Source of the DNA: Microcaldota archaeon
Lineage (GTDB): Archaea > Micrarchaeota > Micrarchaeia > Micrarchaeales > Micrarchaeaceae
Direction: 5' to 3'
Assembly (NCBI GenBank): GCA_021792395.1
Contig: JAJYUR010000004.1
Coordinates: 1 to 53,316 of the forward strand
DNA: 53,316 nt
The notes under the pieces are model-generated. The model was not told the DNA's origin and did no database searches. It saw nothing but the letters and a program-made list of their open reading frames with translations. The position numbers were made by a program, and so were the translations under genes. Shown here piece by piece: positions 37,787 to 47,048 of the stretch (position 1 is the stretch's first letter; each line of letters begins with the position of its first letter).

Positions 37787-38380
37787 TTATTTGGCAGGTA
37801 AACCTGCAGAGGGGTTCGCCTTGCTTCTGGCATTGCGCCTAACGCCGTACTTTCTGCGCATGAAATCTTGCCCTTCCTTGTTGCCAGACTTTTTGAAGTC
37901 CTCAGCAGTCTCCGCCTCTTCGTAGTCGAAGATGACCCACGTATTGTTGTCCAGCGTTTTGCTGCAGAAATCCGGCAGTATGATTGAGCGGGGTTTGCGG
38001 AGCATGGTTGCGGTCGCTACGTTAGGCGTTGATTTCCTTACCTCGGATAATACCGCATTAAGCGTCTTCCCAGTATCGGCAATGTCGTCGGCGATGAGTA
38101 TATACTTACCGTTGGGCCATGACTTAGGCACTGCTTCCATTCCTTCCAGATGTACCGCGTCCATCATCTTGTTTACTTCTGAATAATGACTTGCTCTTAT
38201 GCCATATAATCTGCTGACGCCAAAATAGTCGCTCAGCAGGCGCCCGAACACCATGCCACCGCGCTCTATGTATATTATAGCTTCAGGGGTGCCATACTTT
38301 TGCGCGAACGACAGTGCTATCGTCTTGCTCATGCTTTGCATCTCTTCGAAGCTTATCCTTACGTATCTCGATTTTTCCGT
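37787..38380 (-). CDS. Phosphoribosyltransferase (Gpt/purine-PRT-like), probable ACG start upstream of the first ATG (38341)
   Basis: PRPP loop YILIADDIADTGKTL; IERGGMVFGRLLSDYFGVSRLYG; upstream in-frame TEKSRYVRISFEEMQSMSK aligns with the paralogous PRT domain of the neighbouring ECF gene. Confidence 0.8.
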   Translation of the reverse strand, partial: TEKSRYVRISFEEMQSMSKTIALSFAQKYGTPEAIIYIERGGMVFGRLLSDYFGVSRLYGIRASHYSEVNKMMDAVHLEGMEAVPKSWPNGKYILIADDIADTGKTLNAVLSEVRKSTPNVATATMLRKPRSIILPDFCSKTLDNNTWVIFDYEEAETAEDFKKSGNKEGQDFMRRKYGVRRNARSKANPSAGLPAK

Positions 38381-38385
38381 TTACA

Positions 38386-40683
38386 TCACCTGAAATTTTC
38401 TTTTATGAATTTCATGCCAGCATGGTTATTGTCATGCTGAAAACCCCTGTATGCTTCCTCCTTTTCATAATCAAATATTATCCAGCTATCCTTACCTGCC
38501 ATGGCGCCATAGAAATCCGGCCTGAAGGATGAGCCTTCCTTGCATAGCAGCGCAACGGTCACGAGCTTTCTAGAAATAGGCGATAGCCTGCTCGATACTG
38601 CAGCCATCGTCTTTCCGGTATCTATTATATCGTCCACCAGCAGTACATATCCGTTGTTTTCAGGTATCTCCCTTGGACTGCTGACATAGACACCTTTTGA
38701 GGGAAGCCCATATTCATTATAATAGCTGGCCTTTATCCCATACACTTTGCTGACACCCAGATAGTCGCTCAGCAGGCGCCCGAACACCATGCCTCCTCTT
38801 TGCACATACACTATTGCGCCTGGAACTCCGTGCTTGGATCTTATGGCAGATGCTATGCTTTTTGCATGCATTCGCATTGCGCCAAAATCCATGCGCTTGT
38901 ATTTTGTCTTCAAACCACTAAAGCTGAAAAAATCGTTCAAATCAGACGCGGTAAGCAGTATATTGTTCAGCATGCCTATCCTTTTGAGCTCTTTTGAAAG
39001 TTTTACAGACTGTGGAGCAACGAGCGACGCCTTGGATAGCAATGCATCATTCTCAAATAGGTTTACAGTGCTGCCGTCGTATATTATATGGCCTGCATTC
39101 ATGACTATGGACCGCTTGCAGTATTCTGCTACAAGGCGCATATCGTGCGTTATTACAAATATGGTCTTTCCGGCATCGTTCATGCCTTTGAGAAGCTCCA
39201 TTATTTCCTTTGCCATAGTATAGTCTTGACCAGTAGTTGGCTCGTCGACTATCAGTATTTCGGGTTCCATTGCAAGTACGCTTGCAACTGCAAGCCTTCG
39301 CTTTTGGCCCTTGCCCAGAAAGAGAGGATCTTCCGATGCCTTGCTCTCGAGGCCGACGTTTTTCAGCACCTTATTCACCCTTATATTTATTTCTTCGGCA
39401 GGCATGGCCATGTTCTTCAGACCATACGAGACCTCAGAATATACGCTACGGTTGAATATTTGATGGTCTGGATTTTGGAATATATAGCCCACTTTGAACG
39501 GCATCAGAGCCCTGTTCTTGGCGGCATGCAAATCCATGCCCATTACGCTTACATCTCCTTTGAACGAACCTTCTATGCCGCTTATCACTTTAGACAGCGT
39601 ACTTTTACCTGAGCCGTTCTGGCCCACCAAGGCTACGAATTCGCCTTTCGCTATCTTGAATGATATGGAATCCAGCGCATGCGTTCCATCCCCATAGCTG
39701 AAGTCCAAGTCCTTTACAGATATAAGCTCTTTTGACGGCTCCTCGATAGCTTCAATCGCAGGTTGGATTGCCCTTTCGTCTTTTATTTTAAGCAGCCTCG
39801 CATGCGCCACGAACGATTCTATAGTCAGGTATGTCCTGGTTCCCTTGCCCATCTTGACGTCAGTCAATTCCGGCGCGTATATATTGTGTTTTTCGACAAG
39901 TTGCTTGTCGGAATATATATTTTCCGGGGTGCCTACCGCGACTATGCAGCCTTTATCCATTACCGCAATCCTGTCGGCAAATCTCTGCATTATTTCAGGG
40001 TTGTGCTCCACAAGTATGACTGTAAGCTTGTGTTCTTCCTTTATGCGCTCTATTGCGTCTATAACTTCCATCTTCCCGGCGGGATCTAAATCGGATGTAG
40101 GCTCGTCAAGTATCAGTACCTTCGGCCGCATGGCTATGAAGCTGGCTATTATAAGCCGCTGCTTCTGACCGCCTGAAAGCTCTGCAGGGTGTATGCGCTC
40201 TGAATCTGCATACAGGTCGTACATGCCCACCCTGCGAAGAGCCTCTTTTATCCTTGCATCTATTTCACCCGGAGGCAGCCCCATGAACTGAAGACCTAGG
40301 GAAAGCTCCTGCTTTACGCTCATCGTAAGAAACTGGCTTTCTGGATCCTGCATCACTATGCCGACGGTTGGGGCCATGGTCCCTCTGCCTATTATTATGT
40401 TCTTGCCGCTTTTCCTAACTACTGCGCTTACGGTATCGCTGAATACCTTTATGCTTCCGTCCATGAATTGTTTTGCGTCTTCATAAGACAAATGCATCTG
40501 ATGTGGTATCAACCCCGATATCGCAAAACAGAGGGTGGTCTTCCCCGATCCGCTTGGGCCGGTTATGCCGAAGAACTCATTCTCCTTTATTTGCAGGCTT
40601 ATCCCCTTCAGCGCAAATTCGTTTACACTGCCGGTAAATGTGGGATATCTCCAGTAGAATTTATTGACATTTATTGCGTCCAT
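38386..40683 (-). CDS. ECF transporter double ATPase (EcfA-EcfA') fused to a C-terminal phosphoribosyltransferase domain
   Basis: ATPase 1 GPSGSGKTTL / LSGGQKQRL / VLILDEPTSDLD; ATPase 2 GQNGSGKSTL / LGKGQKRRL / ILIVDEPTTGQD; PRT VQRGGMVFGRLLSDYLGVSKVYGIKAS and VLLVDDIIDTGKTMAAV. Confidence 0.9.
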   Translation of the reverse strand: MDAINVNKFYWRYPTFTGSVNEFALKGISLQIKENEFFGITGPSGSGKTTLCFAISGLIPHQMHLSYEDAKQFMDGSIKVFSDTVSAVVRKSGKNIIIGRGTMAPTVGIVMQDPESQFLTMSVKQELSLGLQFMGLPPGEIDARIKEALRRVGMYDLYADSERIHPAELSGGQKQRLIIASFIAMRPKVLILDEPTSDLDPAGKMEVIDAIERIKEEHKLTVILVEHNPEIMQRFADRIAVMDKGCIVAVGTPENIYSDKQLVEKHNIYAPELTDVKMGKGTRTYLTIESFVAHARLLKIKDERAIQPAIEAIEEPSKELISVKDLDFSYGDGTHALDSISFKIAKGEFVALVGQNGSGKSTLSKVISGIEGSFKGDVSVMGMDLHAAKNRALMPFKVGYIFQNPDHQIFNRSVYSEVSYGLKNMAMPAEEINIRVNKVLKNVGLESKASEDPLFLGKGQKRRLAVASVLAMEPEILIVDEPTTGQDYTMAKEIMELLKGMNDAGKTIFVITHDMRLVAEYCKRSIVMNAGHIIYDGSTVNLFENDALLSKASLVAPQSVKLSKELKRIGMLNNILLTASDLNDFFSFSGLKTKYKRMDFGAMRMHAKSIASAIRSKHGVPGAIVYVQRGGMVFGRLLSDYLGVSKVYGIKASYYNEYGLPSKGVYVSSPREIPENNGYVLLVDDIIDTGKTMAAVSSRLSPISRKLVTVALLCKEGSSFRPDFYGAMAGKDSWIIFDYEKEEAYRGFQHDNNHAGMKFIKENFR

Positions 40684-40687
40684 GATA

Positions 40688-41593
40688 TCAGCGCATTATC
40701 CCCAACATCAGTGTAAGATTGAACAGGTATGCTGAAAAAAGCACCGTGATCGACAATGCAATCATCGAAAAATCGTAGCGCGAAAAACCGCTTCCATTCC
40801 TGAATTCGGATATGCCTTTGCTCTTGCTGAAGCCTCTTGCTTCTAGCGCAGAACCCATGTCTACGGAACGCTTCAGCATGACTGCAGTTAAAGGTATTGA
40901 AAGCGATGCAAAGTTCCTTGCGTTCTTAACGATGTTCTTTCCCGAGCTTATGCTCGAACCCCGTGCGAATTGCGCATGGCGTATAGATTCAAAATCGCCC
41001 TGCATTATATGAAATGCGCGAAGGATGAACGATGAAAAGAAGACTGCTTTGAACGGAAGCTTGAGCTTGCTGAGTGCGCTTATGACATCGGAATCCCTTG
41101 TAGTCATCAGCACAAGGAGGGTAAGAAACGCCAGAGCAGCATATCCAAATACTTTTGTTACACCTATTTCCAACGAAAGCGTAGTTATGGTCAGAGGGAT
41201 ACTTAACGCCCTTAGGTTCACCAGCACCACGCTGCCAACCTGGTTGAATACTAGCCACCACAGAAGCATCACGAAAAGCGCAACTATTAATATGGCCAGG
41301 TAGCTTTTGACAAGATAGCGTATGACCCTTGCATCAGCCATGAAAAGCAGTACGGCCATGAGCATTATTCCTGAGAATATTATATCTGGAGTGCGCTCTG
41401 TTATTAGATGTATCACGGCCAGTGAGACCAGAATCAACACTATGAATTTTGTAAGTGCGTTGATGCGTGCAAATACTGAATTTGCCTTTGCATAGAATAG
41501 TATGGTGCGTATGTACTTCTTCTCGCCTTTGCGGTTTATTCTGGATTCTGCCTTAGGCTCGGCATGCGTTACTTTGCCATGTTTGCGCACCAT
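40688..41593 (-). CDS. ECF transporter T component (EcfT)
   Basis: Multi-pass protein with paired Ala-Arg-Gly motifs HAQFARGSS and [12 protein letters not shown]. Confidence 0.85.
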   Translation of the reverse strand: MVRKHGKVTHAEPKAESRINRKGEKKYIRTILFYAKANSVFARINALTKFIVLILVSLAVIHLITERTPDIIFSGIMLMAVLLFMADARVIRYLVKSYLAILIVALFVMLLWWLVFNQVGSVVLVNLRALSIPLTITTLSLEIGVTKVFGYAALAFLTLLVLMTTRDSDVISALSKLKLPFKAVFFSSFILRAFHIMQGDFESIRHAQFARGSSISSGKNIVKNARNFASLSIPLTAVMLKRSVDMGSALEARGFSKSKGISEFRNGSGFSRYDFSMIALSITVLFSAYLFNLTLMLGIMR

Positions 41594-41612
41594 TACTTAT
41601 CACTGCAATTTA

Positions 41613-42278
41613 TTATGATATCCAGCCTTTTGTAAGAAGGCCGTATCTCTCCACTATCGGAGTCAGGTACTTACTCATGAAAGGCATCATCAGAAGGACT
41701 ATTGCATCCCCGGTTATCCATAAACCGGCACCCAGCCAATAGGCATGCACCGGGACGAAGCCCAGTACCGTAAGTATCCATACTCCCCACAGGCCACCGA
41801 TAATGTTGGTTATTCCCATGACCCACAATGCAAACCATGCTGCTGATTTCGGTTTTGACAGTATGTCCCTGCCAAATGGATCTACGTTCCGTTTTATCAG
41901 GTATCCCCTGTATAATAGGAATATCAGTATGGCAGGTATGAAATCCCCTACGCTAAAGCCCAATGCAGGCAGTATAGGCAAGCCAGTAAGCAGTCCTGCA
42001 CCAACTACGCTCCCAAGGAACGCGCCAAGGACGCCCCACATGCCCCACCATAACGTGAAAAGCACGAAGAATGGATATGCCCAGTATAGGAATCCTATCC
42101 CTGGGCCCACTACTGGCGTAGCTATAGTGCCGAGCCACGATAGCAGTATTACAACAGCTATCTGCACAGCGTATAAAGCGTATTGAGTGGAAGTTATATT
42201 CTTGTTCGGATTCCAGCGCAATCCGTACATCAAAGAAATAGGTCTAGTCTTGGCCTTTTCGGCTTTTTTGGCAGCCAT
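41613..42278 (-). CDS. Putative ECF transporter substrate-binding S component
   Basis: About six hydrophobic helices, adjacent to EcfT/EcfA; start MAAKKAEK after GGTG. Confidence 0.7.
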   Translation of the reverse strand: MAAKKAEKAKTRPISLMYGLRWNPNKNITSTQYALYAVQIAVVILLSWLGTIATPVVGPGIGFLYWAYPFFVLFTLWWGMWGVLGAFLGSVVGAGLLTGLPILPALGFSVGDFIPAILIFLLYRGYLIKRNVDPFGRDILSKPKSAAWFALWVMGITNIIGGLWGVWILTVLGFVPVHAYWLGAGLWITGDAIVLLMMPFMSKYLTPIVERYGLLTKGWIS

Positions 42279-42377
42279 TTGCACCCCCAGTAATAATTCT
42301 AGGGCAATCTTTAAATCGTTTTCCACTGGCGGTAAAGCTTTTATTGTTTGCCATCGATTTATATGTTTAGTGATGAG

Positions 42378-43880
42378 ATGAATAAAGCAGGAACATATTT
42401 GATAGGAATAATAGTAGTGCTTGCAATAATATATGTAGCCATATCAATAACGCATCCGCCGGTGCCGACTACAACTCCTACTACGGTGACCAATGTGTCA
42501 TTCGTGCCTTCAGGCACCTTGGCAGTTCAGCTTACGGATCCTCCGCAGGTCCCAAACGGCACCCAGTCCCTAGTTATAGGATATTCTGGATTGGCGCTGC
42601 ATGAAGCAGGGCAATCCAATTCTACAGGATTCGTTGACCTAAACGCAAGCGGAAGTGTCAACCTTATGAACTTGACGAATTTCACGCAGACCATCGCTGT
42701 TGCACACGTCAAATTAAACCAGTCTTTTGACATGGTAAGATTCAATATAACATCTGCAAAAATCGACATCAACGGGACAGTTTACAATGTGAGCGTGCCG
42801 AACAACAGGCTCCAGATAAAGATATCTGGATTGAACGGAACTTCTGGCGGGGCATTAGTTGACCTGTCACCTACAGTATTGCAGATATACGCAGCCAACC
42901 AGACGATATTCTTAATGGTTCCTGCAGCTAGGGCAATAACGATAAACAACAGATCCATAAACAGCACAAGCGTGCACATTGGATTCAAGGCAAGGGTAAA
43001 TGCAGTTGCAAAAGCAAAACTCGAACAGGTAAGGCCTAACATAACGATTACAGGCGCATCGCTCACTTCGTCGGGCAACAGCACGTATCTGGCGGTTATA
43101 GTGAAGAACAATGCAAATTCTTCTGTAACGCTCAAGCAGGTGATGCTGCTCGGATACATGCGCTCCGTAATAAGCGCAAATGCTTCGTTGAACCTGCCAG
43201 ACCAGCAGTCAAGCAATTTTAGTTCAGGTAAGTTCAGCAGTAATGCATCTTCTACTTCGAGCATTTCTTCCACATCCACCGCACCTTCAACTTCGACTAC
43301 ATATCCATACACCAATACTGGAGTCCCAAATTACATGAAGAAGCTAGGATTAAGGAATTCAAGTTTTAATGTAAGTGCAATTGGCGCGTTCACGAATGCG
43401 TTCAACTCCTCAGACATAAGCGAAGCTGAAAACATATTGGGGACGATTGCAAACAGCCCTATGGCCAAAGTGCTTGAAAACGAATTCAGGAACAGGATAA
43501 ATGCATCGGTCATAGAAGACATGCATAACATAAACGTGTCAAACGTGAGTGTGGAAGCTGCGATAGGAGAGGCAAACAGATTTTCGCATGACTATCATAA
43601 CGCCCTGAACTTCATAGTGACAAGCAATGGCACATTGTCGCTACCGTTTACACAAGCCGAAGCTGAAGGCCCGAACGGATATGTATTAGGCGCAGGTAGC
43701 AGTGTAACGTTGATATTCAACGGGACTGTGGCTTTTGGACATGACGCTTTAGCGAATGCACACGTAAATGCAAACCAGGGCGTTGGGCCGTTAATAAAAC
43801 TGCTAGCCAATCAGACCTATACAGTTAGGGTAATAGGCGAGGAAGGAGCATATGCGAACATGAATGTAACTGCAAGCTGA
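42378..43880 (+). CDS. DUF4382-type secreted protein
   Basis: GTLAVQLTDPPQVPNGTQSLVIGYSGLALHEAG; N-terminal TM; Ser/Thr linker SSTSSISSTSTAPSTSTT. Confidence 0.65.
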   Translation: MNKAGTYLIGIIVVLAIIYVAISITHPPVPTTTPTTVTNVSFVPSGTLAVQLTDPPQVPNGTQSLVIGYSGLALHEAGQSNSTGFVDLNASGSVNLMNLTNFTQTIAVAHVKLNQSFDMVRFNITSAKIDINGTVYNVSVPNNRLQIKISGLNGTSGGALVDLSPTVLQIYAANQTIFLMVPAARAITINNRSINSTSVHIGFKARVNAVAKAKLEQVRPNITITGASLTSSGNSTYLAVIVKNNANSSVTLKQVMLLGYMRSVISANASLNLPDQQSSNFSSGKFSSNASSTSSISSTSTAPSTSTTYPYTNTGVPNYMKKLGLRNSSFNVSAIGAFTNAFNSSDISEAENILGTIANSPMAKVLENEFRNRINASVIEDMHNINVSNVSVEAAIGEANRFSHDYHNALNFIVTSNGTLSLPFTQAEAEGPNGYVLGAGSSVTLIFNGTVAFGHDALANAHVNANQGVGPLIKLLANQTYTVRVIGEEGAYANMNVTAS

Positions 43881-43884
43881 TTGC

Positions 43885-43915
43885 TTCTTCTTTTTTTCTT
43901 TTTCTTTTTTCCATC
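43885..43915 (+). terminator. Pyrimidine-rich terminator tract
   Basis: cttcttctttttttctttttcttttttcc just after the stop at 43880. Confidence 0.5.
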
Positions 43916-43921
43916 TTCACT

Positions 43922-44293
43922 TTAGAATACGCCAAATGCCTCTTCCTGCAAAGCTGCAGTAAGATTCTGCTTTTGTTTGTTTTTCATGCGTTTCTCCCTT
44001 ACGCTGAAAATCATATAGCTTCCATAATCTGAAAGTGATTTCTTGTCCGATTGCTTTGGTGCATATGCATCAAGCGCTGAATATGCATACAGAGCGGCCT
44101 TTACATGGTCGCATTCTGGAGTAGGCGTATTAAACTTTATCTCAAAATCGTTCTTGAGCGCATTTACGCAATTGCCTGTGAATGCCTTTTCCTCCGAATC
44201 TAGCGTACGGATTTTTGATTCTTCCCATGACTGACTTCCTTTCCTCAAAAGAGGCTTTACTGCCATGGCCTTATATTCTTCTAAACCTTTCAT
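43922..44293 (-). CDS. Hypothetical protein
   Basis: 123-aa ORF, helical; no recognised motif. Confidence 0.5.
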   Translation of the reverse strand: MKGLEEYKAMAVKPLLRKGSQSWEESKIRTLDSEEKAFTGNCVNALKNDFEIKFNTPTPECDHVKAALYAYSALDAYAPKQSDKKSLSDYGSYMIFSVREKRMKNKQKQNLTAALQEEAFGVF

Positions 44294-44414
44294 TTTAAAT
44301 CATCTGAACTGGGGTTCAACTTATAGCGCAGTATGAGATATTTATATATTGCGGTTAGCCAGGCTTTGCGCTTTTAAACCATAGACAGAAGTTGAAAGTA
44401 AAGGGTTATTATTA

Positions 44415-44450
44415 AAAACAAAGAAGAAGAAAAAGAAGAAATCAAATACT
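44415..44450 (-). terminator. Pyrimidine-rich terminator tract downstream of the 44455-44790 gene
   Basis: Reverse strand gatttcttctttttcttcttctttgtttttaataat. Confidence 0.5.
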
Positions 44451-44454
44451 GGGC

Positions 44455-44790
44455 TTAATCTTTATAGGTCAAGCCAAGTATTCCGCCTATCAGTCCAAGC
44501 AAAAATCCTATTATTAATCCTCCGCCGCCCAAAAGGCTCACTATGGATATAATCAATCCTATGATGGACCATGTCTTTATCTTTGACTTGTCGGTAGTAT
44601 TTACCATTACTGCGGATACGATCATTATTATGCCAGTAATGATGCCGACAATGCCTGTCAACGCCCCCAATCCGGATGAAAATATCAATGTTGCCAAAGC
44701 ACCTATGGCAGACATTACCAATCCTTCCAGAAGGACGAATATGCCTCCTATCAAAAGCAGCACGAATGCCGCAGTTGGTTTATTAGCCAT
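44455..44790 (-). CDS. Small Gly-rich membrane protein (about 3-4 TM)
   Basis: Hydrophobic Gly/Ile-rich sequence; GTG-N5-ATG start. Confidence 0.6.
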   Translation of the reverse strand: MANKPTAAFVLLLIGGIFVLLEGLVMSAIGALATLIFSSGLGALTGIVGIITGIIMIVSAVMVNTTDKSKIKTWSIIGLIISIVSLLGGGGLIIGFLLGLIGGILGLTYKD

Positions 44791-44863
44791 TTTATCACAT
44801 TTTAATATAGCTTTTTTAGTTTAAATAGTTTTCGCTTTCCTGTTTTTGGACTGTTGGCTAGTC

Positions 44864-44893
44864 AGGCATCCTCTCCCATCTGAAAGATAGTAA
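44864..44893 (-). repeat. Solo IS200/IS605-type right-end-like hairpin
   Basis: Reverse strand CTATC-TTTCA-GATGGGAGAGGATGCC, closely matching the tnpB remnant end GTTGGGAGAGGATGTC. Confidence 0.5.
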
Positions 44894-45023
44894 AACTAAA
44901 TTTTAGAAGATCTTTGGATGCTTATAATTTGAATAAAGGCTTTGGCTTATATGAATATCTCCGATTAGCAAATGCATAATGAAATATATCATTGCCTTAC
45001 GGCATTATCCCAAGGAGGCTAGG

Positions 45024-45602
45024 CTAAAATAATGCCACTGCAAAAAGCAACACCACAATAAGGATTATTATTAATGGTATTACAGCTGCGACGATGTAAA
45101 CACCTAATGCTGCTTTTTTTGATATTCCGTGGATGGCAGACAATGCATATATCGCCACTACTAAGCCCCATATGCCGAATACTATATCGACTATTATGCT
45201 AATAAATTGTATTATAGGAAATTTTATATAGGATATTAGTGCAATGAGCCAGTAAAACATTAACGCAGGTATGGTACCGTAAACCACAGCCGCGAGTGTA
45301 CCTTCAAATCCTGCCTTGAACTTCTTGAATAGGTATCCAAATAGATGCAGGTATGCCGCACCCAGTATAATGCTTAAAGGTATTATTGCAAGGATTTCTA
45401 TTAATGCGCCTACTGCGGTTATTACACCGAATAACAGCCCAGTTATAGCACTTACAGCTATGCCGCTAACTATGACTGCTGCCAATAATGGTATAATCGC
45501 ATATCTATAGTAGAAGCCATAGCTCTGACCTATATCCATCTTATTGCTGGCCTTGCTAGGATGCACCATAATTTCAATTGCCTGCTTGAATTCTTTTATC
45601 AT
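45024..45602 (-). CDS. Yip1-domain-like membrane protein
   Basis: Five-helix hydrophobic pattern; LLFGVITAVGALIEILAIIPLSIILGAAYLHLFGYLFKKFKAGFEGTLAAVVYGTIPALMFYW. Confidence 0.6.
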   Translation of the reverse strand: MIKEFKQAIEIMVHPSKASNKMDIGQSYGFYYRYAIIPLLAAVIVSGIAVSAITGLLFGVITAVGALIEILAIIPLSIILGAAYLHLFGYLFKKFKAGFEGTLAAVVYGTIPALMFYWLIALISYIKFPIIQFISIIVDIVFGIWGLVVAIYALSAIHGISKKAALGVYIVAAVIPLIIILIVVLLFAVALF

Positions 45603-45655
45603 AACACCACTTTTCTAAAACATAACGTTTATCAAATACATTTTTATATAAGTTA

Positions 45656-46312
45656 TTATGCTTTTGCAAATTTTTTTGCTGAAAACGTAGCTTCATAAAC
45701 TTCTGCAATGCCCCTAATTACTATATAGATCACAAGCGCGGCTACAAGCACATACCCTACCCACAACGGATATGAATATATGTAGACCAGCATCAGATAT
45801 GAAAAGGTAATAAACTTCAGCGTATTTATTCCGAATCTGCTGATGTTAGATGCATAGATCGCCTTTGCGAATTTTGACTTCATTCTTGATGATGTGCCTT
45901 TCGCCGCAAGAAGTGCATCTGCAAACGAATGCCTTATTACGATTATGAAAATTACAAAAAGAGGCAATATGTGCAGGAATGTGAAAAGTATCCACATTAC
46001 GTATTCGGTCACCCTGTCTCCTGCAACATCGATCCTTGCGCCCGATGGTGCAATTTTGGAAACATTGTGTTTGTATTCAGACATGCGTTTCCTTATCTTT
46101 GCATTGCCTAAAGCGCCTTTTACATATTCTATGAATTGCACCTTTCCCTTGCTGACTTCGCGCACCGCAAAGAATCCATCCAGTGCATCTGAGACTATTG
46201 CAATGGCGAAAAGTAGTATAAGCAGAAATGCATTGACCTTTAGAAGCACCAGATAGGCTATCACTATTATGGCTGCCGTACGCAATACAGTTACTGCATC
46301 TGCACTCCTCAT
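45656..46312 (-). CDS. CDP-alcohol phosphatidyltransferase-like membrane enzyme with a split active-site motif
   Basis: SDALDGFFAVR ... SGARIDVAGDRVTEY matches DxxDG and GxxxDxxxD halves separated by ~40 aa. Confidence 0.6.
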   Translation of the reverse strand: MRSADAVTVLRTAAIIVIAYLVLLKVNAFLLILLFAIAIVSDALDGFFAVREVSKGKVQFIEYVKGALGNAKIRKRMSEYKHNVSKIAPSGARIDVAGDRVTEYVMWILFTFLHILPLFVIFIIVIRHSFADALLAAKGTSSRMKSKFAKAIYASNISRFGINTLKFITFSYLMLVYIYSYPLWVGYVLVAALVIYIVIRGIAEVYEATFSAKKFAKA

Positions 46313-46336
46313 TTAAACACGCTACCGTACATAATA

Positions 46337-47008
46337 TCAGGAATAAGGTGTTGCCGAACCGCCTGGGAAAACAGGCGATATGCCATGTATACCTTGCGAA
46401 ATGGGAAGAAAAGATGCAAACCCTATCGCAAATATTAGAAATACAAACATCAATAATACCAGTTCAGATGCCACCAGTACGCCGAATGACTGTAGCCTGC
46501 TTATCTTCTGCTGCGATGATATTGCTATTACGAGCACTATGAATTCCCAGACAGCGATTATAGGCAATACGATTATTGAAAGCTTAGGCACAAAAAGAAG
46601 CCAATACAGGAAAAGCAATGGGAATACGCCGAACATCGTTCCTGTAAAAGTCTTTTCGTACTTGAACCTGAATGCCTTAAGGAAGTACTTACCGAACATT
46701 TGGTATATGAATGCGTTTACGAATATGCCGAGTGGCACAATCACCCATAGTGTTATTATTGTGCTGATTATGACTGCTATTTTCGGTCCCGCAAGTATGG
46801 AAAGAATTCCGAATAGAGGTACATTAAGATGGGCAGCAGAAGGAACCACATACGCAGCTAGCAACCCTACTAAAAATGATAGCAATATAGGTATTACGCT
46901 TAACTTATAGTAAAGTGCCATTGCGCTTCCTATGCTAAAATTCTTTGATGAATATTTGTCCGGTGAAAATATGGACTTGTAGTAATCAAGGATTTTTATG
47001 GATGCCAA
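46337..47008 (-). CDS. Yip1-domain-like membrane protein, TTG start
   Basis: Same architecture as the 45024-45602 protein: GIFVNAFIYQMFGKYFLKAFRFKYEKTFTGTMFGVFPLLFLYW. Confidence 0.6.
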   Translation of the reverse strand: MASIKILDYYKSIFSPDKYSSKNFSIGSAMALYYKLSVIPILLSFLVGLLAAYVVPSAAHLNVPLFGILSILAGPKIAVIISTIITLWVIVPLGIFVNAFIYQMFGKYFLKAFRFKYEKTFTGTMFGVFPLLFLYWLLFVPKLSIIVLPIIAVWEFIVLVIAISSQQKISRLQSFGVLVASELVLLMFVFLIFAIGFASFLPISQGIHGISPVFPGGSATPYS

Positions 47009-47048
47009 TTAATCACGTTTTAGCTTTGTAAATGAATTATATAAACTT

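Noticed and set aside
38789-40168. Several plus-strand ORFs of 65-174 aa
   Set aside because: All antisense to the ECF ATPase-PRT gene; no family motifs.
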